Assembly: GCF_913775425.1 (NCBI RefSeq)
Contig: NZ_CAJYIS010000031.1
Span: forward strand, 1-39,016
Direction: 5' to 3'
DNA length: 39,016 nt
From: an uncultured Enterococcus sp.
Lineage (GTDB): Bacteria; Bacillota; Bacilli; Lactobacillales; Enterococcaceae
Part shown: in pieces, positions 27,328-34,636 of the stretch
Numbering within the stretch: position 1 is the stretch's first letter
Layout: each line of letters begins with the position of its first letter
Translations under genes and position numbers: made by a program
The notes under the pieces: generated by a model
Databases searched by the model: none
Seen by the model: only the letters and a program-made list of their open reading frames with translations
What the model was told of the DNA's origin: nothing

Positions 27328-29733
27328 TTATTTAAATGTTGCAGTAAACGTCACATTACCAGTATATTCCTTGTTCTCATGTTTAAATGCATCTTTGTTT
27401 ACTTCCAAATGCAAGAGATAATTTGGTGTATCTTTTGACAAAGTAGTAAATGGTGTAGCATCTACCACCGGAGTTTTATCATCTTGTTGTAAAACATTGA
27501 CTGCAACACTGTCTTTTTCGTCATCTGCTAGTTTGAATTCGTGTTGGGTTGAAACATCGATTTTCGGTTCTGTAGTCGAATCATCTAAACTGTGGTATTT
27601 CAATTCTAACTTTCCTTTTGCTTTATCTTCTTGATTGTACATCGTAACGTTTGTCGGAACTTCTAAATAAGCACTTGGTTCAACCGGAGCTTTATCATAG
27701 ATGTAGGTAACAACTGTACCCTCTTTACTGAAAGTCCCAGTCATATTATCAGGCAGCTTATTTTTATCCAATTTATAACCTGGGATTTCTATTTGAAATT
27801 TTGGTCCACTCACATCATAAGGTTCTCCTTCATGCCCATCTTCTAAAATTTTATCTGAATGGATAGAATTTCCTTCTTCATCTCGATAACGAACAACAAC
27901 ATCATTAGGAATTACATTATAATAATAATAAACATCGATAGGATAATCATCAAATTTCCCTGATGCATTCGAAGGTAAATGATTTGCATCTAAATCGTAT
28001 CCATCAAATAATAATTTATACTCTGGCGTCCCCACATTATATGACTCTCCTGATTTACCATTCAATACTATCGGTTTATGCAGATCTTCTCCCTGATTAT
28101 CGATATAGTGAACGGTTACCATAGATTTTTTTTGAATTGGTTGAATTTGCACATCGTATCCAAAAGTGTAACTAGAATGACTACTTACATTTATCTTAGA
28201 ACTAAACATAGACATAGCATTAGGTGAAACTACATCTTCGGGTTTTAAATGTTCACCCAACAGTAAATTTTGAGAAGAAAGTGGCTCAACATCTCCATTA
28301 GCAGTTCCTGAATATGTTGAATCGTAATTTCCGTAGCTCATTATTCCGTCTTCTGAGATAGGATCTGCTAAAAACGACACTCTATATTGTTTTGATAAAG
28401 TTCGAAAATACCAACCTTTTCCCTTACCCAATGAAAATGAAGGCAATGTAGGAGAAAAAGTATTAGGACCCAAATAATTTGTACGCATAGGAATAGCATC
28501 ACCTAAAGTATAAGAACCCGAAAAGTTATTAAATTGATAGTTATTTTTCACAGAAACTATTCCATCTCTAAAATAATGGATTATTCTGGAAAAATTTATA
28601 TCGATTTTTCCATTATTGATATAAGCAGATTTTAACATTAGCGCTCTCTGCCCTGATGATAACGTTTTATAATATAGTCCTAATATAATATTAGGAGTTA
28701 TTTGCGAAGACCCATTCACCACACGTAAGTGAGCAGAACTCAATTGACAAGCACTATGAGTATCGTAAGGTCCATTTACACCGTCGTAGTATTCGTAATC
28801 TGCCACAGATTTTATCATACCAATATTCCACCCCGCTTCTTGCGGTTGTGTCGAGCTATCATTTATACTACCTACCTCATAAAATCGGAGCTTTGAAATA
28901 AAACTAGGGTAATAGTCCGAATTATATACATTAGCATCCCCAAAAGTATAAACTATATCCGTACCATCTGATAAAGCAGCTTTTCCTATTCCGTATTTAG
29001 ACAACATTGAATCTTCATTTAGTCCCATACCGAAATTCGCTTTCGGATCCAAATCCTTATTCTCATACAACGCTGTCCAGCCATTTGCTGGGTCAAAATC
29101 ATTATCGATCGTTGTCGGTTCAATAGCTTTGTTTTGTTTTTCTTGTATTTGCTCACTAGATAGCGTTGGTGTCGAAGATTCTTTAACGGCTTCACTACTT
29201 TGTTCACTACTACTCTCAGAATTTGGATTCGCTGTAGTGGATTCTTCATCTTTAGTCGTTTCACTAGAAGAAACTTTTGTCGAAGATTCTTGTTCTGTAG
29301 TCGTTTCCGATGACTTACTCGTTGTAGATTCTTCTTGACTATTTTTAGCTGTGGATCCGGTTGTGACTTGTTCCGTTAAACTAGAACTTGCTTCGATCGC
29401 TAATACAAACTCGGTCGGAAATAACACTGTGACCGCTAAAGCTAGGTATACGATTTTTTTCAAGTGTTTTCGTTTGGCATACAATACAAATAAAATCAAC
29501 GCGATTCCTAATACGACCCACCAATATTGGATTAACTCATTGGTATTTGGTAAAACCTTATGTGTTAGAGCCGGTCGTGAATGATAGTCCGGTGTCAAAG
29601 GCGAATCGGGTGTCGTGATTGATGTCTGATATGAAATTACGTCTTTTGTAAGCTCAGAAGCGTAGACTTTATTTTTTAAAACAGACAGACAAACACCGGT
29701 TGCTCCCATCGCATTTACGATTTGTTTTTTCAT
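27328..29733 (-). CDS. Fused LPxT-anchored protein and MucBP-containing surface adhesin
   Basis: The 801-aa product looks like two proteins joined. Residues 1-25 are a signal peptide-like leader. A short proline-rich segment leads to LPNTN (61-65), a hydrophobic helix (67-85) and KRKH, which is a complete sortase sorting signal. Without a stop, LKK and a second hydrophobic segment ending FVLA (94-112) follow, a typical signal peptide. Then come a Ser/Thr/Glu-rich stretch (about 113-205), a 300-residue domain I do not recognise, possibly lectin-like, two MucBP repeats (535-608, 609-681) and a C-terminal beta domain (682-801) ending YTGNVTFTATFK, similar to WxL-type ends but without the WxL motif. 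In related csc/WxL clusters a small LPxTG protein and the large surface protein are separate genes. AAGGGA precedes the ATG. It should be exported to the surface. Confidence 0.8.
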   Translation of the reverse strand: MKKQIVNAMGATGVCLSVLKNKVYASELTKDVISYQTSITTPDSPLTPDYHSRPALTHKVLPNTNELIQYWWVVLGIALILFVLYAKRKHLKKIVYLALAVTVLFPTEFVLAIEASSSLTEQVTTGSTAKNSQEESTTSKSSETTTEQESSTKVSSSETTKDEESTTANPNSESSSEQSSEAVKESSTPTLSSEQIQEKQNKAIEPTTIDNDFDPANGWTALYENKDLDPKANFGMGLNEDSMLSKYGIGKAALSDGTDIVYTFGDANVYNSDYYPSFISKLRFYEVGSINDSSTQPQEAGWNIGMIKSVADYEYYDGVNGPYDTHSACQLSSAHLRVVNGSSQITPNIILGLYYKTLSSGQRALMLKSAYINNGKIDINFSRIIHYFRDGIVSVKNNYQFNNFSGSYTLGDAIPMRTNYLGPNTFSPTLPSFSLGKGKGWYFRTLSKQYRVSFLADPISEDGIMSYGNYDSTYSGTANGDVEPLSSQNLLLGEHLKPEDVVSPNAMSMFSSKINVSSHSSYTFGYDVQIQPIQKKSMVTVHYIDNQGEDLHKPIVLNGKSGESYNVGTPEYKLLFDGYDLDANHLPSNASGKFDDYPIDVYYYYNVIPNDVVVRYRDEEGNSIHSDKILEDGHEGEPYDVSGPKFQIEIPGYKLDKNKLPDNMTGTFSKEGTVVTYIYDKAPVEPSAYLEVPTNVTMYNQEDKAKGKLELKYHSLDDSTTEPKIDVSTQHEFKLADDEKDSVAVNVLQQDDKTPVVDATPFTTLSKDTPNYLLHLEVNKDAFKHENKEYTGNVTFTATFK

Positions 29734-29734
29734 A

Positions 29735-30235
29735 CTATCCCTTCTCTTCTGGTTTTAATACCATTAATTTAAATGAAGTTTTATAATCATTAAGTTTTGC
29801 TGTTTTATCATGTGGCGGAAAAGGTTTGATCCGCAGAAAAACCATATGTTCACCAGCGGTTAGATCTTTAGGTAGTGAAACTTGAGTGATGGCTTCGCCC
29901 GGTTTAACTAAGTCACTATCTAGTAATTCATGCTCCTTATCTTCATGATCGATATAGACTTTAAATTTAAAATTCGCTTCATTAAACGATGGATTGCTTA
30001 AAGCGATATATAGCTCTTTGTCTCCTTCCATGATTTTTGTGTCTTTATAACCCGGAAAAGCGATTCGCGTATTTGTCCAATCCTGTGGCTTTTTGATTTT
30101 GGCATCGTATTTTTTTGCAGAAGAATCAAATACTAGACCATTGTCTTTATGTAATAATCGATACCCAATCAAACCGCTAATCAATAGCAATAATAAAACA
30201 ACAATGATTGTCATTCTTTTTTGTTTTGTATTCAT
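29735..30235 (-). CDS. Membrane-anchored extracellular protein of the surface cluster
   Basis: The 166-aa protein has an N-terminal basic segment (MNTKQKRM), one hydrophobic helix (about 9-27, TIIVVLLLLLISGLIGYRLL) and an extracellular domain of about 130 residues with beta-rich, immunoglobulin-like character (ELYIALSNPSFNEANFKFKV, GEAITQVSLPKDLTAGEHMVFLRI). No cleavage site or sortase motif is seen, so it probably stays anchored by its N-terminus. I do not recognise a function; its place between two surface-protein genes suggests a partner in display or assembly, similar in position to the accessory proteins of csc/WxL clusters. Confidence 0.72.
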   Translation of the reverse strand: MNTKQKRMTIIVVLLLLLISGLIGYRLLHKDNGLVFDSSAKKYDAKIKKPQDWTNTRIAFPGYKDTKIMEGDKELYIALSNPSFNEANFKFKVYIDHEDKEHELLDSDLVKPGEAITQVSLPKDLTAGEHMVFLRIKPFPPHDKTAKLNDYKTSFKLMVLKPEEKG

Positions 30236-30250
30236 ATCTATCCTCCAATT

Positions 30251-30277
30251 AAAAAAAGAGCAAACAGATCTGCTCTA
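30251..30277 (-). terminator. Internal terminator between the first and second surface genes
   Basis: Read on the minus strand, AGAGCA and TGCTCT pair across an 8-base loop, followed by a T run. It lies 22 bases after the first gene stop and before the second gene. No promoter is obvious between them, so it may lower the output of the downstream genes relative to the first. Confidence 0.75.
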
Positions 30278-30298
30278 TTTACTCTTTTTTCAACATGT

Positions 30299-30847
30299 TT
30301 ATTTTCCAGTAGCTGATGAAACAGTATACGTTACAGTATCTTGATAGACACCAGCACTTTTTGCTTGGCCAGTTAATTGATAGCGTAGTTTGATATCATT
30401 TGCTGTTTTACTTAATTGACCTAAATCATTTTCGCTAGTTCCCGTTAATGCAACTGCAGGTGTTTTTGATAGATCAATAAGTTTATAAGACACGGTATCT
30501 TTTTCATCTTTTACATTTTTCAATTGGAAACCGTTAGATGATTTTACAGAGATATTTGCTTTTTTATCTCCATCGTAATCTTCTTTACCATCTGGTTTGT
30601 ACATGTGAACTGAACGGTCATATTCTTTATGATCATCAGTAAATGTGATGTTCCCTGGAGTAGAAATCACATATTCTGGATTATCTGGATTATCTGGATC
30701 AGGAATATCATTGTTGCTACGATAAGTTACTGTAGTATCCGATTTTTGAGATGTTTCATCAGCAGATACTGTCGAAACAGTCGCTAAAACATTTCCTCCC
30801 ATCAATGCAAGCATAGATAATCCAACGATTTTTTTGTTAACAAACAT
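30299..30847 (-). CDS. Small secreted WxL-like surface protein
   Basis: The 182-aa protein has a signal peptide (MFVNKKIVGLSMLALMGGNV..., cleaved near VSA-DET at about residue 29). A linker with DPDNPDNPEY follows, then a beta-rich domain (VISTPGNITFTDD ... GVYQDTVTYTVSS) resembling the C-terminal domain of WxL-family proteins but without the double WxL motif. The frame extends to 30910, but the ATG at 30847 gives a proper signal peptide and follows GAGGAAG. It probably binds the cell wall or the large adhesin encoded downstream. Its own terminator suggests it is the most abundant product of the cluster. A TATACT -10 box lies at 30902-30907. Confidence 0.75.
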   Translation of the reverse strand: MFVNKKIVGLSMLALMGGNVLATVSTVSADETSQKSDTTVTYRSNNDIPDPDNPDNPEYVISTPGNITFTDDHKEYDRSVHMYKPDGKEDYDGDKKANISVKSSNGFQLKNVKDEKDTVSYKLIDLSKTPAVALTGTSENDLGQLSKTANDIKLRYQLTGQAKSAGVYQDTVTYTVSSATGK

Positions 30848-30901
30848 TGTAAACACTTCTCTTCCTCTAAGATTTTTGTTGGCCCTTGATCCAACGAGTA
30901 C

Positions 30902-30956
30902 AGTATACAAAGGAAAATCGATCTTTGGAAATAACGTTTCATGATACTACTATAAT
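30902..30956. promoter_or_regulatory. Divergent promoter region: surface cluster and LysR gene 1
   Basis: A minus-strand TATACT (30902-30907) serves the surface cluster and a plus-strand TATAAT (30951-30956) serves the LysR gene. Convincing -35 boxes are not seen for either, which fits activator-dependent transcription. The divergent layout makes the LysR protein the obvious candidate regulator. Confidence 0.5.
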
Positions 30957-31031
30957 GATCTCTTATGCATTTTTTCATTCAACTTCACTTACAATATGGA
31001 CAAGTTCTATTAAAAAAGAGAGGAATTTTTA

Positions 31032-31925
31032 ATGATGTTAGATTACCATTTCAAAACATTTTTAGTTGTTTGCGAATCAAAAAATTACACCGAAGCTGCT
31101 CAAAAACTTCAAATGACGCAGCCTGCAATCAGTCGTCAAATGGAGCAATTACAAGAACAATTACAACTAGAATTGATTACCATCAACAATAGAAAAATGA
31201 CTTTGACGAAGGAAGGTAAGTATCTTTATCGTCTGATCTCTAGTATGAAAAATATGGTGCATAAAAAACTATATTCTCTAACACATAACAGACCACAACT
31301 ATTGATTGGAGCAACTCCTTTTATTAGTCAATATCTGTTAGAACCGTTACTTACACAATTTCTTAGAGACAATAAAACTGTGTCGATTAATTTATATGTA
31401 GAAAATACGCCTTCTTTATTAAAAAAACTCCAGTTAGGTGCATTAGATTGTGCTTTGATTGAAGGTGATGTGGATCCATTAGTGTTTGATTCGATTTTTT
31501 TACGCAATGAACTATTACTCCCAATCTGCGCAACACAATCAAAACTGGCACACCACTCACGAAGTTTGGCTGATCTAGTAACTTCTGACTTGATTATAAG
31601 AGAACCTGAATCTACTATTTACCATGAAATCAAGCATTATTTTGCCAAACGTACGATTGCTCTAAGTGATTTTCATGCAGTTAATGTTGTTGAAGATTCT
31701 AATTTAATCAAACAACTTATTCGATCTGACTGGGGAATCGGTTTTTTGTATAAGCATGAAATCGAAAAAGAAGTGAGACAACAATCACTTTGTCCACTCT
31801 ATCTAGATCAAGCGCATATCGTGGTCCCACTTAATTTTGTATATCTTTCAAAAAAACAACATACACAAGCGATTCATACTCAATTTGATCTATCAAACTA
31901 TAAATTATCTAAAAAATTAGTTTAA
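31032..31925 (+). CDS. LysR-family transcriptional regulator 1
   Basis: The 297-aa protein has a LysR winged helix at residues 3-60 (FLVVCESKNYTEAAQKLQMTQ, AISRQMEQLQ) and an effector domain (about 90-290) with NLYVENTPSLLKKLQLGALDCALIEG and NVVEDSNLIKQLIRSDWGIGFL. It is divergent from the surface-protein cluster and is its likely regulator (inference from position). Start is at ATGATG; the second ATG (31035) would align its N-terminus (MLDY) with the two other LysR proteins nearby. AGAGAGGA precedes it. It shares the INLYVENT segment with LysR gene 3, so the two are close paralogs. Confidence 0.92.
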   Translation: MMLDYHFKTFLVVCESKNYTEAAQKLQMTQPAISRQMEQLQEQLQLELITINNRKMTLTKEGKYLYRLISSMKNMVHKKLYSLTHNRPQLLIGATPFISQYLLEPLLTQFLRDNKTVSINLYVENTPSLLKKLQLGALDCALIEGDVDPLVFDSIFLRNELLLPICATQSKLAHHSRSLADLVTSDLIIREPESTIYHEIKHYFAKRTIALSDFHAVNVVEDSNLIKQLIRSDWGIGFLYKHEIEKEVRQQSLCPLYLDQAHIVVPLNFVYLSKKQHTQAIHTQFDLSNYKLSKKLV

Positions 31926-31933
31926 GCTATACA

Positions 31934-31970
31934 AAAAGACTCGATCTTTAAATTAAGATCGAGTCTTTTT
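31934..31970. terminator. Bidirectional terminator between convergent LysR genes
   Basis: AAAAGACTCGATCTT pairs with AAGATCGAGTCTTTT across TAAATT, flanked by A and T runs. It follows LysR gene 1 and includes the last codons and stop of LysR gene 2, so one hairpin serves both. Confidence 0.9.
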
Positions 31971-32781
31971 TCGTTGAAAAATAAATTGGGATTGATGGTA
32001 GAGACGCTGAAAAATCAAAAATCAAAAAATCTTCAGCCTTAACTTGATACTCTCGCAAAGAAGATTCTTCTAAAAAACTAATTTTTCGATGATGCTCTAA
32101 AAGTTGTAAAATCAATCGTGTTTCTCCGACGATATCTATTTCTGAAAAATCAGAAAATGTTAATCCCTTTGTTCGTAAATAGGTACGTATTTGTTGATAA
32201 AGTGGTGAAGTCGGTTCACGTAAAAGTAAAGACTCAGTTTTCATATCCTGTATACGTTTAAATGATTCACGATAAAAACCTTTCGAACAAATCGCTATAA
32301 TCTTCTCTGTTTCGATTTCATAGGTAGTAAAATCTGGAAGATCAACAGGAAAATCCGTAATTAAAAAATCAAGTGGGATTTTTTTGATATCCTCTAAAAA
32401 TCGGCATGCTGTCGTTTGCTTGATAGTATAAATTTTATTTTTCAACTCTGTCTTCGTATCCAAGATTTCCATTGCCTTACTTGGTTGAATCGTATTTGAA
32501 ATCATGATTTGATAATTCCGTTCGTGTAACTTTTGTAACTCTTCATACCCCTTTTCTCTATAGGCCAACATCTCTTTGACTAACAAGTAAAGTTCTTTCC
32601 CATCGTTAGTTAGTGATAATTTATTTTTTCGATATAAAAATAATTTAAGTCCTGATTGCTCTTCAACATAAGCAATATGTTGACTAACAGTTGGTTGGGT
32701 CATATTTAATGCTTGCGCTGCTTTTGTAAAATTCAATAAATCAGCGACTTTAATGAATGTTTCGTAACGGTAATCAATCAT
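31948..32781 (-). CDS. LysR-family transcriptional regulator 2
   Basis: The 277-aa protein has the LysR helix-turn-helix (FIKVADLLNFTKAAQALNMTQ, TVSQHIAYVE) at residues 9-40 and a shorter, more diverged effector domain (LLLREPTSPLYQQIRTYLRT, ETRLILQLLEHHRKISFLEE). It is convergent with gene 1 and divergent from gene 3. Its last four codons lie within the shared terminator stem. No metabolic gene is adjacent, so its target is unclear; the other LysR genes or the surface cluster are the nearest candidates. Confidence 0.91.
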   Translation of the reverse strand: MIDYRYETFIKVADLLNFTKAAQALNMTQPTVSQHIAYVEEQSGLKLFLYRKNKLSLTNDGKELYLLVKEMLAYREKGYEELQKLHERNYQIMISNTIQPSKAMEILDTKTELKNKIYTIKQTTACRFLEDIKKIPLDFLITDFPVDLPDFTTYEIETEKIIAICSKGFYRESFKRIQDMKTESLLLREPTSPLYQQIRTYLRTKGLTFSDFSEIDIVGETRLILQLLEHHRKISFLEESSLREYQVKAEDFLIFDFSASLPSIPIYFSTKKDSILI

Positions 32782-32798
32782 CTTTTTCCTCCTAATAG

Positions 32799-32808
32799 CT
32801 ATCGATAG
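32799..32808. promoter_or_regulatory. Short palindrome in the LysR 2 / LysR 3 divergent promoter
   Basis: CTATCGATAG is a perfect 10-base palindrome 18 bases from the LysR 2 start codon and 62 bases from the LysR 3 start. A TATACT (32829-32834) may be the -10 of LysR 3. A regulator site is possible but short. Confidence 0.35.
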
Positions 32809-32869
32809 TGTTTTGCTATATTTTTCTTTATACTGTTTTTAAACTAGGCACTTCAAAGGAGCGAGTTAT

Positions 32870-33745
32870 ATGTTAGATTATCGATACCAAACTTTTATTG
32901 AATTGTGTCATACAAAAAATTATACTCGAACAGCTGAGCGACTTAATTTAACTCAGCCTGCGGTTAGTCAGCATATTTCCTATTTACAAGAACATCTGAA
33001 TACTCAACTAGTCTACTACGAGAACAAAACAGTCCATATCACCGAAGCTGGTTATTACTTATATGAGATCATTCAAAATATCAACAATTACACTGCTAAA
33101 AGCTTACAAGAATTCCAGTTGTTAAATAAGCAAATTTATATCACATTCGGTTCTACTCAAACACTTGCAGAATATATACTAGCTCCCCTTTTGAATGACT
33201 TTTTCGATTTATATCCTCATATTAAAATCAATCTTTACGTGGAAAATACGGCACATTTATTAGAAAAAATAAAGACTGGTGAACTTGACTGTGCATTTAT
33301 CGACGGGATATTTGACCAAGATATATTTTCCTCATTCCCTTTCAAACATGATGAGATCGTCTGCGTTTGTTCACCAAAACATCCTGCTGCATCTACACAG
33401 AAAACTTGGTCAGAATTGTTCACAGAATCGATTTTTTTCCGAGAACCGGGATCAGGAATTTTTAATGCCTTTCACCAACTGATCAGCCAGCAACAAATTA
33501 GCTTGGAAAGTTTTAAGGATCTTACAACGGTCGGAAATACGAATGTAATCAAGTCGCTCATCCAAGCAAACCAAGGAATCTCATTCGTCTATCGTTCTAC
33601 TGTGGAAAAAGAACTAGAAGAAAATACTCTCAGCCTTATTGAACTTCCAAATAACACACTCAAATTTACTTTCAATATGGTGTCTATCGGCGATCATCCA
33701 AAATTAGCTCCTGTGCGTGAGTACATCATAAAAAAAATGATGTGA
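32870..33745 (+). CDS. LysR-family transcriptional regulator 3
   Basis: The 291-aa protein begins MLDYRYQTFIELCHTKNYTR and has the LysR DNA-binding helix pair at 9-40 (RLNLTQPAVSQHISYLQEHL) and an effector domain with KINLYVENTAHLLEKIKTGE and REPGSGIFNAF, closely paralleling LysR 1. AAAGGAGCG precedes the ATG. It is divergent from LysR 2. The downstream GNAT gene is on the same strand but 186 bases away and probably separately transcribed. Confidence 0.92.
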   Translation: MLDYRYQTFIELCHTKNYTRTAERLNLTQPAVSQHISYLQEHLNTQLVYYENKTVHITEAGYYLYEIIQNINNYTAKSLQEFQLLNKQIYITFGSTQTLAEYILAPLLNDFFDLYPHIKINLYVENTAHLLEKIKTGELDCAFIDGIFDQDIFSSFPFKHDEIVCVCSPKHPAASTQKTWSELFTESIFFREPGSGIFNAFHQLISQQQISLESFKDLTTVGNTNVIKSLIQANQGISFVYRSTVEKELEENTLSLIELPNNTLKFTFNMVSIGDHPKLAPVREYIIKKMM

Positions 33746-33931
33746 CCCTTCGACTTTTATTAGCATACGCTAACAAGAAAGTAGTCGTAAAATAAACATT
33801 TATTATTCAACCATTACAAACTCTTATTAAAATAGTGTTTAACATTTACTAAAGAATTTTAAGCCGCCAAAAATTTTGCTGACATTTTTTATTTATTCTT
33901 GGTAAAGTAAAGAAAAAAATGAGGTTTTAAC

Positions 33932-34462
33932 ATGATGATTGTTCACACTAAACGTTTGATATTACGTCCTTTTAAACGAAGCGATGCTGCTGAATTATTA
34001 GATTATCTAAAAGATCCTGTTGTCCATTGCTTTGCTGATGAAAAAATTTCTACTCTAACTCAAGCACAAGAAAAGATCCAACAAAAATTAAGTAAGCCTG
34101 GACATCTTGCTGTTGCTTTGAAAGAATCAGATACGGTTATTGGTGATCTATTTTTTGACTTTGAAGAACCAGATACCTATTCAGTTGGTTGGAATTTTAA
34201 TCCTAAATACGCGAAACAAGGTTATGCTTTTGAGAGCGCATTTGCTTTATTTACAGAGCTTTTCAAAAAAGATGCACGTCGAATCTATGCTTACGTCGAA
34301 GAGGATAATTATTCTTCACAAAAATTAGCTGAACGTTTAGGAATGCGACAAGAAGGGTTATTTTTAGAGTTTATCTCCTTCATTAAAGATGACAATGGCG
34401 ATCCAATTTATGAGAATACCTTTGAATATGCTCTATTGAAACATGAATGGAATCGTAAATAA
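33932..34462 (+). CDS. GNAT-family N-acetyltransferase (RimJ/RimL-like)
   Basis: The 176-aa protein has the GNAT fold of the RimJ/RimL group: TKRLILRPFKRSDAAELLDYLKD at the N-terminus, GDLFFDFEEPDTYSVGWNFNPKYAKQGYAFESAFAL around the acetyl-CoA loop (the usual RxxGxG is replaced by KQGYA), and RRIYAYVEEDNYSSQKLAERLGMRQEG near the end. Targets in this group include ribosomal proteins, small amines and antibiotics; none can be assigned. GAGG precedes ATGATG. The palindromic element directly after its stop supplies a terminator. Confidence 0.87.
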   Translation: MMIVHTKRLILRPFKRSDAAELLDYLKDPVVHCFADEKISTLTQAQEKIQQKLSKPGHLAVALKESDTVIGDLFFDFEEPDTYSVGWNFNPKYAKQGYAFESAFALFTELFKKDARRIYAYVEEDNYSSQKLAERLGMRQEGLFLEFISFIKDDNGDPIYENTFEYALLKHEWNRK

Positions 34463-34466
34463 GAAA

Positions 34467-34635
34467 AAGGGGCTGTGACAAAAGTCTGTCACAGCCTCTT
34501 ATAAATAGAATAAACGGTGCTCCAGAAGTAGCTCCTTCGAAAAATAAGCAAAATCATTACCGAAATAGGCGAACCTATTGTCGGAATGATTTTGCTTATT
34601 TCTTGGAGCTGCCCACTTCTGTCACAGCCTCTTTT
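34467..34635. repeat. Composite intergenic palindrome (enterococcal-type interspersed repeat)
   Basis: Nested inverted repeats fill the gap between two convergent genes. GGCTGTGACA/TGTCACAGCC (34471-34480, 34487-34496) form a first hairpin. AGAAGTAGCTCC (34524-34535) pairs imperfectly with GGAGCTGCCCACTTCT (34605-34620). The core arm AAATAAGCAAAATCATT (from about 34541) pairs with AATGATTTTGCTTATTT (34585-34601), continuing through CCGAAATAGG to a CGAA loop. A second GTCACAGCCTC (34621-34631) then repeats the first hairpin arm. The structure resembles the interspersed palindromic repeats described for Enterococcus faecalis (EFAR-like); the family name is from memory. It may act as a bidirectional terminator or RNA-stability element. 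Confidence 0.8.
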
Positions 34636-34636
34636 T

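Noticed and set aside
29129-29338. Plus-strand Ser-rich frame antisense to the adhesin gene
   Set aside because: It is the complement of the Ser/Thr/Glu-rich repeat-like linker; its composition is a by-product of that codon usage.
30848-30910. N-terminal extension of the small secreted protein
   Set aside because: The extension would place charged residues before the signal peptide and overlaps the promoter-proximal leader; the internal ATG gives a normal signal peptide.
30925-30940. GAAA-N5-TTTC as a LysR operator upstream of LysR 1
   Set aside because: The arms are only four bases in an AT-rich region; wider symmetry is poor.
33751-33787. Hairpin CGACT...AGTCG with inner TTAGC/GCTAA after LysR 3 as a terminator
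   Set aside because: The stem is interrupted and no T run follows, so I do not call it a terminator. Nothing else is evident between LysR 3 and the GNAT gene.
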